NCBI GenBank assembly: GCA_030530095.1
Contig: JAUMVO010000001.1
Coordinates: 124,001 to 188,000 of the forward strand
Origin: Clostridiaceae bacterium
GTDB taxonomy: Bacteria > Bacillota > Clostridia > Oscillospirales > Acutalibacteraceae
Direction of reading: 5' to 3'
Length of the DNA: 64,000 nt
A model generated the notes under the pieces. The model was not told where the DNA came from and did no database searches. It saw nothing but the letters and a program-made list of their open reading frames with translations. The position numbers and the translations under genes are program-made. Below, one piece after another: positions 1 through 7,030 of this stretch. How positions within the stretch are numbered: position 1 is the first letter of the stretch; each line of letters opens with the position of its first letter.

Positions 1-178
1 GAGCGCCGTCATACTGAAAACCTACTATTTTGGCGGTGTTGTAGCTAACGTCGATAATCCACGTCTTTTTACCGTCAACTACGGTTTTAGTTGCGGCAGA
101 CGAGGGTACAATAAATGCCGAGAATACCGATGCCGTCAGCATAACACACATTAATAACGCTATTATTTTCTTTTTCAT
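1..178 (-). CDS. Secreted protein, N-terminal fragment
   Basis: Cut by the left edge; only the first 59 codons are visible. The ATG at 176-178 follows a GGAGGCGG ribosome site. The product opens with MKKKIIALLM, a hydrophobic stretch and an SSAA cleavage region near residue 28, so it is a Sec signal peptide. The mature part begins TKTVVDGKKTW, too short to place in a family. Export is well supported; function is unknown. Confidence 0.7.
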   Translation of the reverse strand, partial: MKKKIIALLMCVMLTASVFSAFIVPSSAATKTVVDGKKTWIIDVSYNTAKIVGFQYDGA

Positions 179-321
179 AAAACCGCCTCCTGATGCCTGT
201 GTTTCTTCTTACAGTACTGCAGAGTCAAGTGCTTTTCAATATTATACAACAGTTTATGGACGTTTTCAATAGAACTTGTGCATAATGTGCGAAAAGCAAA
301 AATAACGCACCTGACGTAATA

Positions 322-360
322 TACCATTTTGGGATATTTTTATTATACCATTATGGGATA
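322..360 (+). promoter_or_regulatory. Candidate XRE operator, 15-bp direct repeat
   Basis: TACCATTTTGGGATA (322-336) is repeated as TACCATTATGGGATA (346-360), with one difference and a 24-bp period. Both lie just upstream of the small XRE gene at 380, within its likely promoter. Small XRE regulators commonly repress themselves through such paired sites. The repeat is seen directly; autoregulation is inferred. Confidence 0.55.
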
Positions 361-379
361 ATAGTGTCAAGGTGATTGT

Positions 380-586
380 ATGAGGCTAAGACAACTGCGA
401 AAAGAAAAGGGGATTTCCCAGTTAAAGCTTGCGATGGATTTGGGAATGAACCAGAACAGCATAAGCCGCTATGAAACGGGTGAACGTCAGGCGGATTATG
501 AAACGCTGATTAAATTCAGCGATTATTTCGGAGTATCTATTGATTACCTGCTTGAGCGTACCGACAATCCTGAAATGAATAAATAA
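380..586 (+). CDS. Small XRE-family DNA-binding regulator
   Basis: This 68-residue protein is essentially one helix-turn-helix domain of the Cro/C1 (HTH_3) type. It opens with MRLRQLRKEKGISQ, has the recognition segment NQNSISRYETGER, and ends FGVSIDYLLERTDNP. There is no second domain, so it probably acts as a dimeric repressor. AAGGTG lies 6-7 bases before the ATG. A 15-bp direct repeat sits immediately upstream and is the likely operator. A related regulator with nearly the same C-terminal end (LLxRTDNPxMNK) lies at 27083. It stands alone and is followed by a terminator; its target is not evident. Confidence 0.85.
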   Translation: MRLRQLRKEKGISQLKLAMDLGMNQNSISRYETGERQADYETLIKFSDYFGVSIDYLLERTDNPEMNK

Positions 587-617
587 TCAGTGTTACCAGC
601 GCTATAGTTGCAGAATA

Positions 618-652
618 AAAAACGGGCGATTTCAAAATCGTCCGTTTAATTA
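618..652. terminator. Bidirectional intrinsic terminator
   Basis: Stem AAACGGGCGAT (620-630) pairs with ATCGTCCGTTT (637-647), with one G-T wobble and a 6-base loop. On the minus strand it is followed by a T-rich tract, so it ends the DtxR-type gene; it also serves the XRE gene from the other side. Confidence 0.75.
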
Positions 653-658
653 TTTCAT

Positions 659-1024
659 TTAATTATTTTTTACAAACTTCTTTATCGCCTTAAACGATTC
701 GTCGCTGATGTCGTGCTCGATTTTGCACGCGTCGTCAACGGCGGTCTTTTCCTTAACGCCAAGCTTTCTGAAAAACTCGGTCAGCACGTTGTGGCGCTCG
801 TAAATCTTCTCGGCGACCGCCTTGCCGTCCTTCGTCAGGGTGATATATCCGTTCGGGTCAACCTCGATAAAACCGCCGCTTTTCAGCAGCCCGACGGCGC
901 GGCTTACGCTCGGCTTTGAAAAGCCCATTTCCTCGGCTATGTCGAGAGAACGGACAGACTCTTTTTTATGAGAGAGGACGAGTATCGTCTCGAGATACAT
1001 TTCGCCCGATTCCTGCAAATGCAT
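659..1024 (-). CDS. DtxR/MntR-family metal-dependent repressor
   Basis: A 121-residue iron-dependent regulator. Residues 5-65 form the winged helix (LDIAEEMGFSKPSVSRAV), followed by the dimerisation helices with H78 and the cluster C100-K-I-E103-H104. That Cys-x-x-Glu-His set matches the metal ligands of iron-type DtxR/IdeR rather than the Glu found in MntR, so Fe(II) is the likelier corepressor (inference). There is no C-terminal SH3-like domain. The start at 1022-1024 is chosen over the upstream ATG because GGAGG lies 5-6 bases before it. The gene is divergent from feoA-feoA-feoB, whose control region carries several inverted repeats fitting this family. Confidence 0.88.
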   Translation of the reverse strand: MHLQESGEMYLETILVLSHKKESVRSLDIAEEMGFSKPSVSRAVGLLKSGGFIEVDPNGYITLTKDGKAVAEKIYERHNVLTEFFRKLGVKEKTAVDDACKIEHDISDESFKAIKKFVKNN

Positions 1025-1111
1025 GTCAATACCTCCGTAACGGATTTTACTTCTTAATTTTACCACAGATACGGCTGTTTTGCAAGTGATGAAAAATAAT
1101 CGGAAAAATGC

Positions 1112-1140
1112 TTGACATATTGAATTAGCGGGTGTAATAT
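1112..1140 (+). promoter_or_regulatory. feo operon promoter
   Basis: TTGACA (1112-1117), a 17-base spacer and TAATAT (1135-1140) form a near-consensus sigma-A promoter. The first iron operator begins 8 bases downstream, which fits repression by the divergent DtxR-type protein. Confidence 0.8.
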
Positions 1141-1147
1141 ATTATCG

Positions 1148-1163
1148 GTTAGCGAGGGCTAAC
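1148..1163. promoter_or_regulatory. DtxR-type operator 1
   Basis: GTTAGC-GAGG-GCTAAC is a perfect 6-bp inverted repeat with a 4-base centre just after the feo promoter -10. It shares its arms with operators at 1181 and 1727. Confidence 0.75.
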
Positions 1164-1180
1164 TTGATTTTAAGGTTTAA

Positions 1181-1198
1181 GGTTAGCGTTTGCTAACC
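1181..1198. promoter_or_regulatory. DtxR-type operator 2
   Basis: GGTTAGC-GTTT-GCTAACC is a perfect 7-bp inverted repeat centred 34 bp (about three helix turns) from operator 1. Confidence 0.75.
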
Positions 1199-1215
1199 GT
1201 TTATAAAGGGCGGCG

Positions 1216-1231
1216 GTTAGTTACCGCTAAC
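1216..1231. promoter_or_regulatory. DtxR-type operator 3 (degenerate)
   Basis: GTTAGT-TACC-GCTAAC has one arm mismatch. It lies immediately before the feoA ribosome site and is centred 34 bp from operator 2, keeping the same phase. Confidence 0.6.
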
Positions 1232-1246
1232 TAAGGAGGATGTTAA

Positions 1247-1459
1247 ATGATGCCTTTATGCTTTGCGGATATGGGTTCGGCCAACACGATTAAGAGAATC
1301 GGCGGTTCGCCCGAGGTAAAGAAGCATCTTGAAAATCTCGGCTTCGTTGTCGGCGGAGACGTTATGATTGTCAACCGTCTGGGCGGCAATGTTATCGTCA
1401 ACGTCAAAGAGGCGAGGGTTGCCATCAGTGAAGAAATGGCGCAGAAAATCATGGTTTGA
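1247..1459 (+). CDS. feoA: FeoA-domain iron transport protein (first copy)
   Basis: A 70-residue SH3-like FeoA domain protein, a cytosolic partner of the Fe(II) permease FeoB. The pattern IGGSPEVKKHLENLGFVVG then GGNVIVNVKEARVAISEEMAQKI is typical of FeoA. AAGGAGG precedes tandem ATG codons at 1247 and 1250; either could start. It is first in feoA-feoA-feoB, 29 bases before the second feoA. Its N-terminus (MMPLCFADMGSAN) differs from that of the second copy, so the two are divergent paralogues rather than a fresh duplication. Repression by iron is expected from the three operators just upstream. Confidence 0.9.
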   Translation: MMPLCFADMGSANTIKRIGGSPEVKKHLENLGFVVGGDVMIVNRLGGNVIVNVKEARVAISEEMAQKIMV

Positions 1460-1488
1460 TTTATATTCACATATAAGGAGGATTTGCT

Positions 1489-1710
1489 ATGAACACTTTG
1501 AGAGATACGGCTATCGGCTCAACCGTCAGGGTTGTCAAGCTTCACGGCGAGGGCGCGGTAAAAAGACGTATTATGGACATGGGTATTACCAAGGGTGTTG
1601 AAATTACCGTGCGTAAGGTTGCCCCGTTGGGAGACCCTGTTGAAATTACCGTACGGGGCTATGAGCTTTCGCTTCGTAAAGCCGATGCGGAAATGATTGA
1701 GGTTGAATAA
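1489..1710 (+). CDS. feoA: FeoA-domain iron transport protein (second copy)
   Basis: A 73-residue FeoA domain protein with the standard signature RRIMDMGITKGVEITVRKVAPLGDP followed by the strand EITVRGYELSLRKADAEMIEV. It closely resembles stand-alone FeoA proteins that bind the cytosolic side of FeoB and modulate it. AAGGAGG lies 8 bases before the ATG. The downstream gap to feoB carries a fourth iron operator. Double feoA genes before feoB are common in Clostridia. Confidence 0.93.
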   Translation: MNTLRDTAIGSTVRVVKLHGEGAVKRRIMDMGITKGVEITVRKVAPLGDPVEITVRGYELSLRKADAEMIEVE

Positions 1711-1724
1711 TTATTTTTTACTTT

Positions 1725-1746
1725 TTGGTTAGCGGTTGCTAACCAA
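1725..1746. promoter_or_regulatory. DtxR-type operator 4, inside the feo operon
   Basis: TTGGTTAGC-GGTT-GCTAACCAA is a perfect 9-bp inverted repeat with a 4-base centre between feoA2 and feoB, ending 26 bases before the feoB ATG. It shares its core with the promoter-proximal operators. No clear promoter lies next to it, so it may act as a roadblock or, as RNA, as a hairpin. Confidence 0.7.
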
Positions 1747-1771
1747 ACTGAGAAGGAAAGGAATTATTGTT

Positions 1772-4273
1772 ATGTCAATAAGAATTGCCCTTGCGGGCAA
1801 CCCCAATTCGGGAAAAACAACGCTTTTCAACGCGCTGACTGGCTCCAATCAGTTCGTAGGAAACTGGCCGGGCGTTACGGTTGAAAAGAAGGAAGGTAAA
1901 TTAAAAAAGCACGACGGAGTTACAATTACCGACCTGCCCGGTATTTATTCGCTTTCACCCTACACTCTTGAAGAGGTCGTTGCGAGAAACTATCTTATCG
2001 AGGAGCGTCCCGACGCTATTCTGAATATCGTTGACGGTACTAACCTTGAGAGAAACCTCTACCTTACAACTCAGCTGACCGAGCTGGGTATTCCCGTTGT
2101 AATCGCTATAAATATGATGGACGTCGTCAAAAAGAACGGCGACACGATAAACATCAAGGAGCTGTCACGTCAGCTCGGCTGTGAAATCGTTGAGATTTCC
2201 GCGCTCAAGGGCACGGGCATTTCCGAGGCTGCCGAGGCGGCTATCAAGGCTGCCGAGTCGGGAAAAACCGTTCCGATGCACACCTTCTCGGGCCCCGTTG
2301 AGCATGCGCTGGCGCATATCGAAGAGGCTGCGGTACATTCGCTTCCCGAGGAGCAGCAGCGCTGGTACGCAATCAAGATTTTCGAGCGTGACGACAAGGT
2401 GCTTGAAAAGCTTAGCATAGAAAAGAGCAAGCTTGACCACATTGAGGAGGACATCGCGGCTGCCGAAAAGGAGCTTGACGACGACGCCGAATCAATTATC
2501 ACGAACGAGAGATATATTTACATAGGTCAGATACTTAAGTCCTGCTACAAGAAAAAAGGCGCAGGTCAGCTTTCGACCTCTGATAAAATTGATAAAATTG
2601 TTACTAACCGTTGGCTCGGACTTCCGATTTTTGCCGTTATTATGTTTCTCGTTTACTATATCGCAATGGTAGGCGTGGGCGCTGCCTCGACAGACTGGGC
2701 AAACGACGGGCTGTTCGGCGACGGCTGGCATCTGTTCGGCATCGGCTCAAAGGCTTACAATGAGCTTGCCGACGGCTATACGGATTCGATGAACGCTGTC
2801 AACGCTTACTATGAGCTTGACGTTGAGGCTGAGGATTTTGACGCCGAAAAAGCACTTTCCGAAATGGAAGCCGTTCAGGGCGGCAAGACTTCAACCGTTG
2901 AGGTTGAGGATGAGGAAACCCTCGCCGTTGACGAAATGACGGTTTACTTCGACGAGCTTCCCGAAATGTCGGACAAGGAAATGGAAAAAGAGGGCGTTAT
3001 CGGCACAACTTATAAAGAGGGCGTTGAATTCTTTAAGGAAAACGGCTTTGACGAGCCCGACCCCGCCGATTACGGCGTATGGGTACCCGGCGTTCCCGTG
3101 CTTGTTGAGGGACTTCTCGACAAGGTCGGCGCTGCTGACTGGCTTAAGGGACTTATACTTGACGGTATTGTAGCCGGTGTCGGCGCGGTACTCGGCTTCG
3201 TTCCCCAGATGCTTGTTCTCTTCCTGCTTCTCGCAATTCTCGAGGCCTGCGGCTACATGGCGAGAATCGCCTTCGTGCTTGACAGAATTTTCCGTAAATT
3301 CGGTCTTTCGGGTAAGTCCTTTATCCCGATGCTTATCGGCACGGGCTGCGGTATTCCCGGAATTATGGCATCGCGTACAATCGAAAACGAGCGCGACCGC
3401 CGAATGACAATTATGACGACAACCTTTATACCCTGCGGCGCTAAGGTTCCCTTTATAGCAATGATAGCCGGCGCTATCTTCGGCGGCTCGGCATGGGTTG
3501 CGACAAGCGCATATTTCGTAGGTATGATTTCAATTATTGTTTCGGGCATTATCCTTAAGAAGACGAAGCCCTTCGCCGGTGAACCGGCTCCCTTCGTTAT
3601 GGAGCTTCCCGCTTACCATATTCCGACCGTTTCAAACGTTCTTCGTTCAATGTGGGAGCGCGGCTGGTCGTTTATTAAGAAAGCGGGCACCATAATCCTC
3701 CTTTCTACAATATTTGTTTGGTTCACCTCCAGATTCGGTTTCACCGCAGAGGGCTTCGGCATGCTCGAAGAGGATGAGCTGAGTATGTCAATTCTCGCCA
3801 GAATAGGCAGTGCAATCGCTTGGATTTTCGCTCCTCTCGGCTGGGGCACATGGCAGGCGGCTGTCGCTTCCTTCACAGGTCTTGTTGCCAAGGAGAATAT
3901 CGTCGGTACTATGGGCATCCTCTACAACGGCGAGGCAGGCGCATATGCGACTATCGCGGCGGCATTTACAAAGGCAAGCGGTTATTCGTTCCTTGTATTC
4001 AACCTGCTTTGCGCTCCGTGCTTTGCGGCTATCGGTGCAATCAAGCGTGAGATGAACAACCCGAAATGGACTGCATTTGCAGTTGCTTATCAGTGCGGCT
4101 TTGCTTATATGATTGCGCTTATGGTCAATCAGTTCGGCGGCATCTTTACGGGCAACGCAAACGTAATCGGAATTATCGCTGCAGTACTCGTTCTCGCGTT
4201 CCTTGTATTTATGCTTGTACGTCCTTATAAAGAGGCGACGAAGCTGACCAAGGAAGTAAAGATTAAGAAATAA
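1772..4273 (+). CDS. feoB: Ferrous iron transport protein B
   Basis: An 833-residue Fe(II) permease of the inner membrane. The N-terminal G domain has G1 GNPNSGKT (residues 9-16), G3 DLPG (54-57) and an NMMD G4 (114-117), followed by the helical GDI region to about 270. The membrane part has two Gate-type halves, with GCGIPGIMASRTIENERDRR and FIPCGAKVPF in the first and CAPCFAAIGAIKREM near the end. It is longer than most FeoB (about 700-770) because an acidic insertion of some 110 residues follows the first membrane segment (about residues 325-435). The ATG at 1772 follows AAGGAAAGG; the upstream in-frame ATG lies inside an operator and is unlikely. Third gene of the iron-regulated operon. 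Confidence 0.96.
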   Translation: MSIRIALAGNPNSGKTTLFNALTGSNQFVGNWPGVTVEKKEGKLKKHDGVTITDLPGIYSLSPYTLEEVVARNYLIEERPDAILNIVDGTNLERNLYLTTQLTELGIPVVIAINMMDVVKKNGDTINIKELSRQLGCEIVEISALKGTGISEAAEAAIKAAESGKTVPMHTFSGPVEHALAHIEEAAVHSLPEEQQRWYAIKIFERDDKVLEKLSIEKSKLDHIEEDIAAAEKELDDDAESIITNERYIYIGQILKSCYKKKGAGQLSTSDKIDKIVTNRWLGLPIFAVIMFLVYYIAMVGVGAASTDWANDGLFGDGWHLFGIGSKAYNELADGYTDSMNAVNAYYELDVEAEDFDAEKALSEMEAVQGGKTSTVEVEDEETLAVDEMTVYFDELPEMSDKEMEKEGVIGTTYKEGVEFFKENGFDEPDPADYGVWVPGVPVLVEGLLDKVGAADWLKGLILDGIVAGVGAVLGFVPQMLVLFLLLAILEACGYMARIAFVLDRIFRKFGLSGKSFIPMLIGTGCGIPGIMASRTIENERDRRMTIMTTTFIPCGAKVPFIAMIAGAIFGGSAWVATSAYFVGMISIIVSGIILKKTKPFAGEPAPFVMELPAYHIPTVSNVLRSMWERGWSFIKKAGTIILLSTIFVWFTSRFGFTAEGFGMLEEDELSMSILARIGSAIAWIFAPLGWGTWQAAVASFTGLVAKENIVGTMGILYNGEAGAYATIAAAFTKASGYSFLVFNLLCAPCFAAIGAIKREMNNPKWTAFAVAYQCGFAYMIALMVNQFGGIFTGNANVIGIIAAVLVLAFLVFMLVRPYKEATKLTKEVKIKK

Positions 4274-4294
4274 CTGTGAAAGGGGAGACCTGTT

Positions 4295-4468
4295 ATGAGC
4301 TTTATCATTGAAAACCTCGCTACAATTCTGATAAGCCTTGTGCTTATCTGCATAGTTGCGGCGATAATCGCAAGCCTTGTAAAGAATAAGAAAAAAGGCA
4401 AGTCGAGCTGCGGCTGTAACTGTGCGCACTGCGCCATGGCAGGCTCCTGCCACGCAGCGAAAAAATAG
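4295..4468 (+). CDS. FeoB-associated Cys-rich membrane protein
   Basis: A 57-residue protein with one membrane helix (about residues 8-28), a basic stop-transfer segment KNKKKGK, and a Cys-rich tail CGCNCAHCAMAGSCH. This matches the FeoB_associated family (Pfam PF12669), found just after feoB in Firmicutes. AGGGGAG precedes the ATG, 21 bases after the feoB stop. A role in handling Fe(II) at the membrane is inferred from gene order and cysteines; it is not established. Confidence 0.85.
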   Translation: MSFIIENLATILISLVLICIVAAIIASLVKNKKKGKSSCGCNCAHCAMAGSCHAAKK

Positions 4469-4471
4469 AAA

Positions 4472-4508
4472 AAACGGGGAGATTGATTTCTCCCCGTATT
4501 TTTTTGCT
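4472..4508 (+). terminator. feo operon terminator
   Basis: ACGGGGAGA (4474-4482) pairs with TCTCCCCGT (4489-4497) around a 6-base loop, followed by ATTTTTTT. Confidence 0.9.
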
Positions 4509-4551
4509 GTTTTTGTAAATAATAACCGTACAAATCTTTTGGAGGGTTATT

Positions 4552-5091
4552 ATGGAATTAAAGGGTTCACGAACCGAGGCAAATCTACTGTCCGCATACA
4601 CGAGCGAGGCTATGAATCACGACCGCTACTCTATCTATCACTACAAAGCGCAGGAGGAAGGCATGGCGCAGATTGCCGAGCTTTTCAAGTACACCGCCGA
4701 CAACGAGCGCGAGCACGCCGAAATGTGGTATAAACAGCTTCACGGCGGCTCGGTACCGAGTACGCTTGACAATCTCAAGGACGCGATAAATCTCGAGCGA
4801 TACGAGTACTCTGAGCTTTACAGTAAATACGCCGAGGAGGCGAGAAACGAAGGCTTCGATGAAATAGCCGCGCTTTTTGACAGGGTTGCGGCTGTCGAGG
4901 AGGAGCACGAAAAACGCTTCTGCAAGCTGCGCGACAACGTTGAAAACGACGAGGTCTTCGCGCGAGGCAGCGAAGTGCTGTGGGAGTGCAGAAAATGCGG
5001 TACGGTGCTCAATCAGAAGGACGCGCCGATGACCTGCCCGACCTGCTCTCATCCGCAGTCGGAATTTCAGCTCAAAGCGCACAATTATTGA
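4552..5091 (+). CDS. Rubrerythrin
   Basis: A 179-residue non-haem di-iron peroxide reductase used by anaerobes against H2O2. The four-helix erythrin domain carries ExxH pairs at E52/H55 and E116/H119. The C-terminal rubredoxin-like domain has C146-x2-C149 and C162-x2-C165, which pass electrons to the di-iron site. TGGAGGG precedes the ATG. It sits alone between two strong terminators, so it has its own transcript; no clear PerR box was recognised. Its position beside the iron uptake operon fits iron and peroxide homeostasis. Confidence 0.94.
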   Translation: MELKGSRTEANLLSAYTSEAMNHDRYSIYHYKAQEEGMAQIAELFKYTADNEREHAEMWYKQLHGGSVPSTLDNLKDAINLERYEYSELYSKYAEEARNEGFDEIAALFDRVAAVEEEHEKRFCKLRDNVENDEVFARGSEVLWECRKCGTVLNQKDAPMTCPTCSHPQSEFQLKAHNY

Positions 5092-5100
5092 TTCAACGCA

Positions 5101-5139
5101 ACAAAAAAACGGGCGAGTTTTAACTCGCCCGTTTTTTTG
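5101..5139. terminator. Bidirectional terminator
   Basis: AACGGGCGAGTT (5108-5119) pairs with AACTCGCCCGTT (5122-5133), flanked by A7 and T7 tracts. It serves rubrerythrin on the plus strand and DUF4364 on the minus strand. Confidence 0.92.
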
Positions 5140-5694
5140 TCAGACCGTAAGTCCCGCGATTATCGAGGAATAGAGCTTGACGGGATCTTTCAGAAAGTTC
5201 TTTTTAAGAAGCTGCGCCTGCGACAGGTCAACCGTATAAAGCTCTAACTTCATAAGCTCGGCGCCCATACTCTTAAGCCTGAGCGTAACGACATAGCCGC
5301 CGTCGGCAGTCGGCTGAATATCAACCTCGTTTTCGCGCTCGGAGGCCTTGAGAGTCATGCTCTCGATAAGCGAATTGACCGCGTTTTCCCTGACGGTTCT
5401 CGGCAGGTCGGAGGAAAGACTGTCGGCGATTTCGCGTCCGCGACCGAGCGCGGTATAGCAGTCCTCGCCGTCAACGGTTTGCACGGCAATACTGCCGTTT
5501 GAGATAAGCTCCTCAACCGCCTGATTAATCTCAAAATAATTGGCAATTCCGTTGGCCAGAAGGGAGTCGTTGAGCTGAGACTTTTCCACGGGCTTATCGA
5601 CCGTCTTAAGCAGATAGCAGATAAGCAGTCTTATATCGTCGCGGTTACGCAGTCCGCCCAATTCAATTCCCTGGTCAAAAGCGTCAAAATCCAT
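5140..5694 (-). CDS. DUF4364 family protein
   Basis: A 184-residue protein of the DUF4364 family (Pfam PF14277), widespread in Clostridia. The N-terminal half (about 20-90) reads as a winged helix: DDIRLLICYLLKTVDKPVEKSQLND and FEINQAVEELISNGSI. The C-terminal half is strand-rich. The family is usually described as putative transcriptional regulators without known targets. The ATG follows GAGGAAAAG. Its promoter is divergent from that of the flavoprotein operon, and the two -35 elements lie only about 11 bp apart, so the pair could be co-regulated. Confidence 0.85.
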   Translation of the reverse strand: MDFDAFDQGIELGGLRNRDDIRLLICYLLKTVDKPVEKSQLNDSLLANGIANYFEINQAVEELISNGSIAVQTVDGEDCYTALGRGREIADSLSSDLPRTVRENAVNSLIESMTLKASERENEVDIQPTADGGYVVTLRLKSMGAELMKLELYTVDLSQAQLLKKNFLKDPVKLYSSIIAGLTV

Positions 5695-5725
5695 ATACTT
5701 TTCCTCGCTTGTTTTTTACAGAACA

Positions 5726-5754
5726 ATTTTACAATAAACCCTATTCTTTGTCAA
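5726..5754 (-). promoter_or_regulatory. Promoter of the DUF4364 gene
   Basis: On the minus strand, TTGACA (5754-5749), a 17-base spacer and TAAAAT (5731-5726). Confidence 0.8.
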
Positions 5755-5765
5755 ACAAAATAAGT

Positions 5766-5794
5766 TTGCCTTTAATTGTATTTTATGTTACAAT
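5766..5794 (+). promoter_or_regulatory. Promoter of the six-gene flavoprotein/glycosidase operon
   Basis: TTGCCT (5766-5771), 17 bases, TACAAT (5789-5794), 29 bases before the first ATG. It is back-to-back with the DUF4364 promoter. Confidence 0.7.
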
Positions 5795-5823
5795 AAAATG
5801 AATAATTATTTTCAGGTGAAAAA

Positions 5824-7029
5824 ATGAAGGTCGCAATTATCGGCGGCGGCGCGTCGGGTATGGCGTGCGCGATTTCGCTGAGAAGAAAAAGTAAAGATAT
5901 CGAGGTAACGGTGTACGAAAAGCTCCCCAGAGTTTTGAAAAAGATACTCGTGACGGGTAACGGCCGCTGCAACCTCACCAATGAAAGCTCCGCGCCTGAG
6001 TGCTATCGCGGGGATGCTGAATTATTGCGCCCCGCGCTTGAAAAGTATCCCTATAAGAGCACGGTTGAGTTTTTCAATTCACTCGGTCTTGCCGTTCGCA
6101 CAGAGGCAGAGGGCAGGGTTTATCCCGCTTCGTCTCAGGCTGCAAGCGTGGTCAGCGTGCTTATGAATGAGGCCGAGACTCTCGGCGTGAGAATAATTAC
6201 CGACAGTCCGATTAAGAGTATTGAAGCAAAAAACGGTTCTTTTATTCTTAACGGAAAATATACCGCCGATAAACTCGTTATCGCTGCAGGCGGCTGCGCC
6301 GCAAAGGCGCAGGGCACCGACGGCGATTCGTTCAAGCTCCTCGCAGCACTGGGCGTGAAATATAAAACACCGCGTCCCGCGCTTACGGGCGTTATTATTG
6401 AAGGCTTTACAAAATCACTTAAGGGCATTCGCAACCGCTGCGAGATTGCTCTTTTTGAGAATTCAAACGAGCTTTGGCGCGAAACGGGCGAGATTCAGTT
6501 TAACGACTACGGCATTTCGGGTATACCCGTAATGCAGCTTTCGGGCTTAATCGGTGAAAACAAAAACGCCGTTTACAGCGTTGAGCTTGATTTTCTGCCC
6601 GACTTTGATATGCAATACATAGAAGGCTTTATCACCCGTCAGTTATCCGACAGTCCCTCAAAGAGCGCTGAAGTTATGATGACGGGACTTGTGCCTAAGG
6701 CGTTGGGCAATTATCTGCTCCTCGAAGCGGGTATCAGGAAGGATACCGCCTTAAAGGATACTCCGTCGGCGAATATTGAACACCTTGAAAAGATAATTAA
6801 GAATAAAAAATATGTCGGCCTTACGCCCAGAGACTTTGAGTTTGCTCAGGTCACTGCGGGCGGCGTAGGCACAGATGAAATAAATCCCGAAACGCTTGAA
6901 CTCAGAAAGCATAAGGGCATTTACGTAACAGGCGAGGCGCTTGACGTTGACGGACTTTGCGGCGGACATAATCTGCAGTTTGCATGGGCGACGGGCAGGC
7001 TTGCCGCAGACAGTATAGCGGGAGAATAA
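5824..7029 (+). CDS. HI0933/BaiN-like flavoprotein
   Basis: A 401-residue FAD-dependent oxidoreductase. The Rossmann motif GGGASGMACA lies at residues 7-16, a second dinucleotide-site region reads VIAAGGCAAKAQGTDGDSF, and the C-terminal flavin contact is GLCGGHNLQFAWATGRLAADSI. This layout is that of the HI0933/YhiN family, which includes BaiN of bile-acid dehydroxylating clostridia. A steroid substrate cannot be inferred: most members have unknown substrates. AGGTG precedes the ATG. It is first in a six-gene operon, one base from the next flavoprotein. Confidence 0.88.
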   Translation: MKVAIIGGGASGMACAISLRRKSKDIEVTVYEKLPRVLKKILVTGNGRCNLTNESSAPECYRGDAELLRPALEKYPYKSTVEFFNSLGLAVRTEAEGRVYPASSQAASVVSVLMNEAETLGVRIITDSPIKSIEAKNGSFILNGKYTADKLVIAAGGCAAKAQGTDGDSFKLLAALGVKYKTPRPALTGVIIEGFTKSLKGIRNRCEIALFENSNELWRETGEIQFNDYGISGIPVMQLSGLIGENKNAVYSVELDFLPDFDMQYIEGFITRQLSDSPSKSAEVMMTGLVPKALGNYLLLEAGIRKDTALKDTPSANIEHLEKIIKNKKYVGLTPRDFEFAQVTAGGVGTDEINPETLELRKHKGIYVTGEALDVDGLCGGHNLQFAWATGRLAADSIAGE

Positions 7030-7030
7030 T

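Noticed and set aside
3788-4453. 221-codon minus-strand frame opposite the feoB end
   Set aside because: Antisense shadow of feoB and the Cys-rich peptide; composition is erratic and it crosses a gene boundary.
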